Positions 57,623 to 64,000 of a stretch of DNA of 64,000 nucleotides are shown piece by piece. The position numbers and the translations under genes are program-made. The notes beneath the pieces were generated by a model. The model did no database searches and was not told the origin of the DNA. It saw only the letters and a program-made list of their open reading frames with translations. The stretch spans positions 82,717 to 146,716 of the forward strand of contig JAQCEY010000004.1 in assembly GCA_027620075.1 (NCBI GenBank). The letters are read 5' to 3'. Position 1 is the stretch's first letter. Every line of letters begins with the position of its first letter. This stretch comes from Pseudomonadota bacterium. Its GTDB lineage: Bacteria > Pseudomonadota > Alphaproteobacteria > Rickettsiales > UBA6187.

Positions 57623-60051
57623 TGTACTCTTTGTATTCGTATTGATTTTGCGTCGTCCATTTTATGTTTGGCTTTGCATGAATAACACTCAAAGTCTTCC
57701 CAAAACCACAAACCGTGAACAGGCTCTTCACACTTGCCGCATATTATAATTAGCTGCTCGACAAGCCTGTTATCGATGAACTGAATTAATTCCCGCCTGT
57801 AACCGTTATTTCCGCTCTTTTTTAAAACTTCCTTGCCAAGCTCGGTTATTGTTATATTCCCCTGACTGTCAATATGAATAAACCCAAGAAGTGCAAGTTC
57901 CTCAATTCTTCTCAAACCGGAGGTGATATTAGGCAGGGTAATTATCTTCTTTTGTAAGTCATTCAATGTAATGGATGTCTCGCTGATTATCTGCAACAAA
58001 AGCATCTTACGGAAATGGCTGATGTTATGTACGCCTATTTTCTTCAGGATACCGGATACCTGTTTTACCAGCACAGGGTCTATCTTATCAGATGAAGATA
58101 TATATGATTCCATCTTTTTGAAGTCCATATCTTTTATTTCAACGAAATAACCCTTAGGCTCTTCATCGGAAAAATCATTGCCGTGTATGTCCTTGCGGCG
58201 AATAGCTATTAATAAGGCTGCAAATATTAAAAATAAACATGTTGAGGCTGCTAACGCCAGTTTGGTTTTTTTATCCGTTTTTACAGGGGTTATGTCGCCC
58301 TTTAAAACGTCTTTCATATAGTCTTTTAGGAAGTCAACATTAGCAGGATTCATATTCCAGTCGGCAGTTTCACCGTGACCGAAAAGGTTGGCGTAATTAT
58401 AAAAAACTATACCTTCTGAAATATTAGCGGCTAATTTTACAGATTCGGCAAACTCACGGTCTGTCATTTTCCAGTCTTTTGGTTGCTGGTATGACGCAAG
58501 ACCTGTTAAAACCTCTTTATCACCTGCATGATAACGGGTAGAGTGATATACCTTTTCTATCCAATTTATATCCTGCCTTTCATTTTTAAAGTATGACATG
58601 GGGATAAGTATGTCTAAATATTTAGCAAGCTCGGAATAGTTCTGGCCGAATTTTTCGGTGGAACGATAATGCAAAGAAGAATCTGCTATAAGAGCAGCAG
58701 ATAGTTTAAAACCATCTTTACCCGGTTCATTTACAGTTTCACGCACTGCCTTTACTAGCTGTGTTATGGCTTTTTCCCTGTGCTTTGTCCAGTCCATGTA
58801 ATGCTCGGATAATATTTTATCTGTTTTGATAGTTTTGTCATTATAGCGTTCCTTAAAGCTTTTTAAGGCATTTGGAGAAAAATCATGTGCAATATCGGGG
58901 AAACGTATGTAATCCAGATTCAAACCGTCTAGTTCATATTTAGTCAATAAATGTCTTATCGTATCGGTCAGATAGAACTTAACCTCAGGATTAAAAGGTG
59001 AAAGCCAGTAAATAGACTCGGCACCGCTATTATCAACCATTGCCCACTCTTTATTTATCTGGGCTATCTTAGGGTTTAGTAACATAGGTAGCCATGCATG
59101 TACCTTAAATCCGGCTTTTTTCAGTTCTTTTAATATCTCGCCGAACCTGTCATCATCACCCTCTTTGCGGGCAAAATATTCATGTCCTTCCTGATCCGTT
59201 GCCATTAAAAATATATCTGTGGCATGTACGCTTTTTGCCTCTTGTATAAGTTTTTCGGTGTCAACGTCCGATACTGAAAAATCAACCCAGAAGCCTAATC
59301 TTTTAAACGGCTGTGTACGGTCTTTTTTTAGCCATTGGTCACCACTTAAAAACTTGCCCCCCTGTTCTTTGACATACTGAATAAATTTTTCAAGAACTCC
59401 CTTATGTTCATATATTATGGAAGGGTGCATCAGGAACATTAACGGACGACCGGTAGATTCTCTTTCAATGTAACGTTGCTTTAACCAATTTAAAGCATCG
59501 TCATCAGACATTTTTTCCTGTATAAAAATATCGTAGTCAGAGGCTGTTTTGCCGTCTTCATCTGAGGATGATACGGGTATTTCGGTAATGATTTTTTGCT
59601 GCCTCCATTGTTCATGTTCCGAGCTATCGTATTTATAGCCTAATTCCACCAGAGTTTCAGCAATGCTTTCGTTAAACTCTAAAAAAGGAGTGCGAAACCA
59701 GACTACGGGTTGTCCTGTTATTTCTTCCAATAGTTTTTTGGTAGCCTTTAGCTCAAGACGCATTGTCCCGGAATTCATTTCTTTTAAATTATCATGGCTG
59801 TATGAATGTGAACCTATCGTATTTCCTTTGTCGGAAAGTGATTTTACAACATCGCTGTTTTCTTCTGCAAATTTTCCAAGAATGAAATATGTAGCAGGTA
59901 CATCTATATTCATTTGCTCAAGTTTATTACCGTCACCTGTTTTTTCAACGTCAAAGCTAAGTAGTACGACTCCGGCATTAGCTTTAAAGCCTACTGAAAT
60001 TATTATTGTCAATAATGTTAAATATTTTAAGAATCTCATCTCTAACTCCAC
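57619..60051 (-). CDS. PgaB-like deacetylase/glycoside hydrolase fused to a winged-helix and zinc-ribbon tail
   Basis: This 810-residue protein has a signal peptide (1-26), a CE4 polysaccharide deacetylase domain (about 27-240: SFDVE at 32-36, HSYSH at 82-86, RTPF at 120-123, HP at 209-210), and a GH10-like/DUF4015-type barrel (about 253-590: HAWLPML, LDGLNLDYIRFPD). So far this is the order of PgaB. Then comes one membrane helix (about 598-617), positive residues, a cytoplasmic winged-helix-like domain (about 665-750) and a zinc ribbon (CGKC...CYSC, about 772-795). The tail is unlike any PgaB I know. It may report polymer or envelope state to the cytoplasm. It overlaps both neighbours (10 and 4 bases). 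Confidence 0.85.
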   Translation of the reverse strand: MELEMRFLKYLTLLTIIISVGFKANAGVVLLSFDVEKTGDGNKLEQMNIDVPATYFILGKFAEENSDVVKSLSDKGNTIGSHSYSHDNLKEMNSGTMRLELKATKKLLEEITGQPVVWFRTPFLEFNESIAETLVELGYKYDSSEHEQWRQQKIITEIPVSSSDEDGKTASDYDIFIQEKMSDDDALNWLKQRYIERESTGRPLMFLMHPSIIYEHKGVLEKFIQYVKEQGGKFLSGDQWLKKDRTQPFKRLGFWVDFSVSDVDTEKLIQEAKSVHATDIFLMATDQEGHEYFARKEGDDDRFGEILKELKKAGFKVHAWLPMLLNPKIAQINKEWAMVDNSGAESIYWLSPFNPEVKFYLTDTIRHLLTKYELDGLNLDYIRFPDIAHDFSPNALKSFKERYNDKTIKTDKILSEHYMDWTKHREKAITQLVKAVRETVNEPGKDGFKLSAALIADSSLHYRSTEKFGQNYSELAKYLDILIPMSYFKNERQDINWIEKVYHSTRYHAGDKEVLTGLASYQQPKDWKMTDREFAESVKLAANISEGIVFYNYANLFGHGETADWNMNPANVDFLKDYMKDVLKGDITPVKTDKKTKLALAASTCLFLIFAALLIAIRRKDIHGNDFSDEEPKGYFVEIKDMDFKKMESYISSSDKIDPVLVKQVSGILKKIGVHNISHFRKMLLLQIISETSITLNDLQKKIITLPNITSGLRRIEELALLGFIHIDSQGNITITELGKEVLKKSGNNGYRRELIQFIDNRLVEQLIIICGKCEEPVHGLWFWEDFECYSCKAKHKMDDAKSIRIQRVQ

Positions 60052-61391
60052 GTTACTTTTTTATTTCTCAATTCGTAATAAATCGCTACTAATATGACAT
60101 ATTTTATGAATATCGAATAAGGCTTGATAAGGATAGATGCTATAATCATCTTCGGATTTAATTGCCTTTCGATAAATAGCGAAAATATGTAAATTGCGAT
60201 ATTTATCGCTTCAAAAATCAGAAAGAAGGCTGCTGACAATGTTGTTATGTAAGCCGAATAAAAATGAAATAACATCGGTATTGAGCCTATTAACAACAAA
60301 GCCTCGAAAACCGCACCGCCGAATCCCCAAAAATACAGGTAAGGCAGCCAAATGCAACCTAGCATACCGAATTTTCTGTTAAAGAACATATCTTTATATA
60401 AACGCAGTGCCTGAAGCGTTCCCCTATACCAACGCTTGCGTTGTCCTTTTAATGCTTTAAATGTTTTCGGTGTGCTTGTCCATGATACCGCATTCGGCTC
60501 ATAAACGGCAAGCTTACCGATTTTGGTTATTTCAAGGGTCATATCAAAGTCTTCGACTATGGTACGTTCTTTAAAGCCGCCAATCTCTATCATTGTCTTT
60601 CGTTCATACATACATATGGGACCGGGACAAACTAAAATAGAAGAGCCGCTGCCGTTTTGGGCAATTTTCATTATCGCCTGACTGAAGATATATTCTACCG
60701 CCTGCCAACAAACTATTAAGCTGTCAGGGTTCCTGACTATCAATTTTCCACATACCGCACCTACATCAGGTGAGTCAAAATGTTTTATAAGCTCTCTTAT
60801 CGCATTCTTATGCAAGTGGGAATCCGAATCTGAAAACAGCAGATATTCACCTTTAGCAGTTTCTATAGCCTTATTAACGGCAGCCGCCTTGCCCTGATTG
60901 CGTTCCATGTGAATTGATTTAACTTCAGGGAAGTCTATCAGTAAAGGCGTGAAGTCCGATGAGCCGTCATCTACTACTATTACCTCATATTCGGGATAAT
61001 TCTGGTCTAATGCACACTGTATGCTTTTTATAATAGTGTACTGTTCGTTAAAGGCAGGAATTATTATACTTACAAAAGGTGTTTTTTGTTTTTTCCAGCC
61101 CCTATACGGATTAAAGCGTATATTCCATAACAGAAAAAGGAAGAAGGGAAATAAATTCAGGAAAAGTACGATATTAAAGACTTTCCGTAAGTTTGTTTTA
61201 AAAGTAACGACTTGGTCTGTTTGTTCAAAACCGAACTTGTCTATAAGTAATAAGTCCAGCTTGAACATGCCTACATCAACAACGTAAACAGTTAACCATG
61301 AAATGAACAAAGCAACAATAATTACAAAAAAATTAGGTATTTTTAAGTGATATGAGTGATTGCTTTGTTTCATTTTATTAATTTTATTCAA
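60042..61391 (-). CDS. Processive GT2 glycosyltransferase, PgaC-like
   Basis: This 449-residue inner-membrane protein has two N-terminal helices, a GT2 domain and three to four C-terminal helices. Motifs are VVDDGSSD, FSDSDSHLH, TIVEDFDMTL and QRKRW, the set of hyaluronan/chitin/PNAG synthases. It should make a beta-linked amino-sugar polymer from a UDP-sugar, most likely N-acetylglucosamine. The deacetylase gene begins inside its last codons. There is no separate PgaD-like small gene. The ATG at residue 7 is an alternative start. Confidence 0.88.
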   Translation of the reverse strand: MNKINKMKQSNHSYHLKIPNFFVIIVALFISWLTVYVVDVGMFKLDLLLIDKFGFEQTDQVVTFKTNLRKVFNIVLFLNLFPFFLFLLWNIRFNPYRGWKKQKTPFVSIIIPAFNEQYTIIKSIQCALDQNYPEYEVIVVDDGSSDFTPLLIDFPEVKSIHMERNQGKAAAVNKAIETAKGEYLLFSDSDSHLHKNAIRELIKHFDSPDVGAVCGKLIVRNPDSLIVCWQAVEYIFSQAIMKIAQNGSGSSILVCPGPICMYERKTMIEIGGFKERTIVEDFDMTLEITKIGKLAVYEPNAVSWTSTPKTFKALKGQRKRWYRGTLQALRLYKDMFFNRKFGMLGCIWLPYLYFWGFGGAVFEALLLIGSIPMLFHFYSAYITTLSAAFFLIFEAINIAIYIFSLFIERQLNPKMIIASILIKPYSIFIKYVILVAIYYELRNKKVTWS

Positions 61392-61623
61392 ACGTTATTG
61401 ATTTTGATAAATTGAGAGGTTGAACGGCTTTAAATCAAGATATGATACCTTGTCTTTAGCACTTAAACGTACCGTTTTTTTTGCCGTAAAATTGATTTTA
61501 CTTACTATACCCGTTATTTAATACATAAAATACATCTAACTTATTATAGTCGATGCTTTTAAATATATGAAATAATGTAAAAAGTAAATAATTTTTTAAT
61601 AAATATAAGGATTTAGTTCGCAA

Positions 61624-62481
61624 TTAACGAAACTGCCCCCTTTCATAATTATTGTATTTTATCAATGGATTGATGCGTTCACCCCAAGCTTCCTGAATTT
61701 GTTTTTTGATATCGGCTTGTAAAGTTTCATTAGAACCCAAATTCTCGTTTTTATCGTCCAGTCTTTCTAAAAAATCTGTTGTAGTATTAACGCAGGCGGA
61801 CATAGCGTGCAGAGCGTCGGATTGTTCTTTGGGCCAGTTTTTCTTTGCTATATTAAGAGGGGTGTCGTTGCCCGCATATGATTCTTCAACGTTTAAACCG
61901 TTATACATTGAAGTTACAAGCAGGTCTATGGTATCGGTCGGGTCTGTAACAAGGTCTATTTTCTGTGAAGTTATGGCTATTGCCTGTAATGACCTTGATG
62001 CATCGAATAAATGTATGTGTTTATTCTTTTCTGCATTTTCTATAGCATTGGCAAGAACGTTATTATCATCTCTTCTTGCCAGTTGTGACGGTGTCAGCCC
62101 TTCATAATTGCGTAATTTCGTATTTGCCCCGAATTTTACAAAATGTTCTGCCAATCCCTGTAACTGCATTTGCATACCGATATCTTTTTTACCTTGTGCT
62201 ATTTCATGCAGTAATGAGTTGCCGTTTTGTGAGTTAGTCAGGTTGGGGTCGGCTCCCGCTATCAGATATCTTAAAGCGTTTTTAGGGTCATGTACGACTT
62301 CCTGATAAAAAAGTGAATCCTTGGTTTTCTGATTTTCAAAGCGTTGATTTTCATCAAAGCCGTTATTGCCGTATTGTAAATGCGTTCGCCAACCCCTTTT
62401 GGAGGGAGCCTGCGGTACAAACGAACTATCGGATTTTGAAAGTAATATTAATAGTGCGGGAGATAATTTTTTCAGATTCAT
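61624..62481 (-). CDS. Ankyrin-repeat protein
   Basis: This 285-residue protein has two to three ankyrin units: ALRYLIAGADPNLTNSQNGNSLLHEIAQ (about 68-95), LAEHFVKFGANTKLRNYEGLTPSQLARR (109-136) and a weaker one with NGLNVEESYAGNDTPLNIAKK (194-214). The first 20 residues are hydrophobic and may be a signal for export. Ankyrin proteins mediate protein contacts and are frequent in host-associated bacteria, where some are effectors. No enzymatic domain is seen. Confidence 0.82.
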   Translation of the reverse strand: MNLKKLSPALLILLSKSDSSFVPQAPSKRGWRTHLQYGNNGFDENQRFENQKTKDSLFYQEVVHDPKNALRYLIAGADPNLTNSQNGNSLLHEIAQGKKDIGMQMQLQGLAEHFVKFGANTKLRNYEGLTPSQLARRDDNNVLANAIENAEKNKHIHLFDASRSLQAIAITSQKIDLVTDPTDTIDLLVTSMYNGLNVEESYAGNDTPLNIAKKNWPKEQSDALHAMSACVNTTTDFLERLDDKNENLGSNETLQADIKKQIQEAWGERINPLIKYNNYERGQFR

Positions 62482-62625
62482 GTTTATTACTAATTTTGAG
62501 TGAATTATTTTTATAATCGGTTAACTTATCCTATAATATATTTCTACCGTCAATTAAAAATGCTTTTTGAGTATATTTTCAAGACGGATAGATAATGCAT
62601 TTAATGTTGCCGGAGGAAATGCAAA

Positions 62626-63120
62626 ATGGAATTCATGATACCCGATACCGATTCAATATGCGTTTCGTCTATGGATAAAAGCCATTACCGGTCTTTTTCT
62701 AAAAGGGTGATAAAAGAATATGCACATAAAATGGTAGGGGGCGGAAAATGGAATGAAAACGGTTCCAATGATAAATCCGCAAAGGTTTTTAACGAAATTC
62801 TGCCTGACGGATTAAAATCCGAGAATAACTATCTCTTTGTCATAAAGGATAAAGAATGCAGCATCATAGGAGACCTGTGGCTGCAAAAAAGGGGAAATAA
62901 CCTGCACATTGTAAGCATATATATAAATGAGACAAAAAGAAATACGGGCGTAGGAACAAATGTTGCCGTATGGCTTGAAAAATGGGCCGGAGAAAACGGT
63001 TTTGATTCAATAACACTATATGTTTTTGATGCGAACAAAAGTGCAAAACGTTTTTATACAAAGCTAGGGTTCACAGAATATGACAACGGTATGCGGAAAA
63101 ATATAAAGCAAAATTTTTAG
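62626..63120 (+). CDS. GNAT family N-acetyltransferase
   Basis: This 164-residue protein has the GNAT core: IIGDLWLQKRGNNLHIVSIYIN, the acetyl-CoA loop R-N-T-G-V-G-T (about 104-110), and the C-terminal LYVFDANKSAKRFYTKLGFTEY. The substrate is unknown. GGAGG about ten bases before the ATG is a strong ribosome site. Confidence 0.9.
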   Translation: MEFMIPDTDSICVSSMDKSHYRSFSKRVIKEYAHKMVGGGKWNENGSNDKSAKVFNEILPDGLKSENNYLFVIKDKECSIIGDLWLQKRGNNLHIVSIYINETKRNTGVGTNVAVWLEKWAGENGFDSITLYVFDANKSAKRFYTKLGFTEYDNGMRKNIKQNF

Positions 63121-63383
63121 TGTGCTTTTAAATATTTATTAAAAGTTATGTGAATATAAATACTTAAGTTAATAATTCCATTAATAAAGATTATTTTTTT
63201 AACCTTTATTACTTTTTTAATATTGCTATCAAAAAAACTCTAATATATACGTTGATATGCCGTTAACTTAAAGTTGGACATATGTGGCAATATTGCAACT
63301 AAGTTTGAGTGTAGTTTTTATTTTAACAATTAAAGTTCGGCAATTTTAATATTTTTCAAATGACAATTAAAATGGAGTAATTT

Positions 63384-64000
63384 ATGCCTAAAAAAGATGT
63401 ATCTTTAGTTTTAGGTCGTGCCTTGATAGACCCTGAATTTGCTAAAAGATTAGAAACCTCTCCCGGTGATGCCGTGAAGGATATGGGAGTTACCCTTACC
63501 GACAATGAAAAAAGATCAATAGCTTCCGTAACGGGTTCAAGGCTTAGAGCTGCGTCGGAAGTTATCTTGAATAACCCTGTTAAACCCGGTGGTGAAGCTG
63601 CTATCTTTGATCAGGAACAACAGCAACAACAAACAGGTGCAAGGCTTGCCGCATTAGAGGCACGTTTAGGCTTGGCTGCTACCTCTATGCCGTTTGATCA
63701 ACAAGACCAACAGCAGGTGGTTAACAGGTTGGCAACGTTAGAAGGTCGTCTTGCCGTCGGTGGCGGTACTATAGTGAAACCCGGTGGTGAGGCTGCTTTA
63801 TTTGACCAAGAACAACAGCAGCAACAAACAGGTGCAAGACTTGCCGCATTAGAGGCGCGTTTAGGTTTGAAACCTGCCGGAACTATTACTAATCCAGGTG
63901 GTGGGGCTGCATTGTTCGACCAAGAACAACAGCAACAACAAACAGGTGCAAGACTTGCCGCACTTGAGGCTCGTTTAGGTCTTCAACCTGCCGTTAATAT
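63384..64000 (+). CDS. Tandem-repeat, Gln-rich coiled-coil protein, unfinished at window edge
   Basis: The ATG at 63384 has GGAG seven bases upstream and opens 205 codons to the edge. Residues 8-50 (LVLGRALIDPEFAKRLETSPG...VTLTDNEKRSIASV) resemble the Nif11/Os1348-type leader found in some RiPP precursors. From residue 68 on there are near-identical units of 30-38 residues, PGGEAA(I/L)FDQEQQQQQTG followed by ARLAALEARLGL, at 68, 133 and 171, with a diverged one at 103. The LxxLExRL pattern suggests a coiled coil. The repeats at DNA level are also nearly identical, so copy number may vary. Function is unknown. Confidence 0.75.
   Translation, partial: MPKKDVSLVLGRALIDPEFAKRLETSPGDAVKDMGVTLTDNEKRSIASVTGSRLRAASEVILNNPVKPGGEAAIFDQEQQQQQTGARLAALEARLGLAATSMPFDQQDQQQVVNRLATLEGRLAVGGGTIVKPGGEAALFDQEQQQQQTGARLAALEARLGLKPAGTITNPGGGAALFDQEQQQQQTGARLAALEARLGLQPAVN
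63585..64000 (+). repeat. In-gene tandem repeats of about 90-114 bases
   Basis: CCCGGTGGTGAAGCTGC, CCCGGTGGTGAGGCTGC and CCAGGTGGTGGGGCTGC open units at 63585, 63780 and 63894, each followed by a nearly identical CAA/CAG run and the GCAAG(G/A)CTTGCCGCA block. A diverged unit lies between the first two. The array continues past the window. Confidence 0.85.

Overview
The window is AT-rich bacterial chromosome with densely packed genes on both strands. It most likely comes from an alphaproteobacterium. 5-aminolevulinate synthase (Shemin pathway), class I PHA synthase, CyaY, a BolA-Grx4 pair, a monocistronic-looking lpxB and the xerD / aroK-aroB / CNNM neighbourhood all fit that class. Low GC, an ankyrin-repeat protein, two eukaryote-targeting sequence motifs (a C-terminal CaaX box and a KRRK basic cluster) and many dispersed palindromic repeats suggest a host-associated lineage such as a deep-branching Rickettsiales. 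The amino-acid genes (leuA, ilvC, proAB, aroKB) and PHA synthesis argue against a highly reduced obligate parasite. The lineage is inference, because there is no rRNA in the window.

Layout. 1-8.7 kb: a pseudopilin cut by the window edge, a small lipoprotein, ppk-ppx (polyphosphate), sixA with a CatB-like acetyltransferase, a saccharopine dehydrogenase-like enzyme and dihydroorotase. 8.7-14.3 kb: ilvC, an EamA transporter, leuA and mreB. 14.3-20.1 kb: a frameshifted pseudogene, mrp, and hflK-hflC-degP (membrane protein quality control). 20.4-24.7 kb: mreC-mreD-mrdA-rodA (cell elongation). 24.7-27.5 kb: a CaaX-ended helical-repeat protein and a fused MshEN/GT2 glycosyltransferase. 27.6-35.1 kb: prs-rplY, cyaY, a class A PBP, hemC, a DUF2125-like protein and tRNA-His. 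35.2-40.6 kb: phaC with two membrane proteins, then proA and proB. 40.7-48.4 kb: bolA-grxD, lpxB, an ECF sigma/vWA pair, xerD, and a two-gene unit with a 45-residue ORF. 48.5-55.3 kb: aroK-aroB, a CNNM transporter, a basic-cluster protein, hemA, an alpha/beta hydrolase and marR. 55.4-64 kb is the accessory end: two gene remnants meeting head to head, a small orphan gene, a three-gene exopolysaccharide locus resembling Pga, an ankyrin protein, a GNAT and an unfinished tandem-repeat protein with a RiPP-leader-like N-terminus.

The strongest candidates for something undescribed are four. (1) The exopolysaccharide locus at 56.8-61.4 kb, where a periplasmic deacetylase/glycoside-hydrolase protein is joined through one membrane helix to a cytoplasmic winged-helix and zinc-ribbon tail. 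(2) The helical-repeat protein ending in CIIL. (3) The Gln-rich tandem-repeat protein at the right edge. (4) Two families of dispersed palindromic elements (TATAGAAGCCTCTGCAAAAG-ended and GTCAT...ATGAC-ended), one nested in the other at 42.7 kb.
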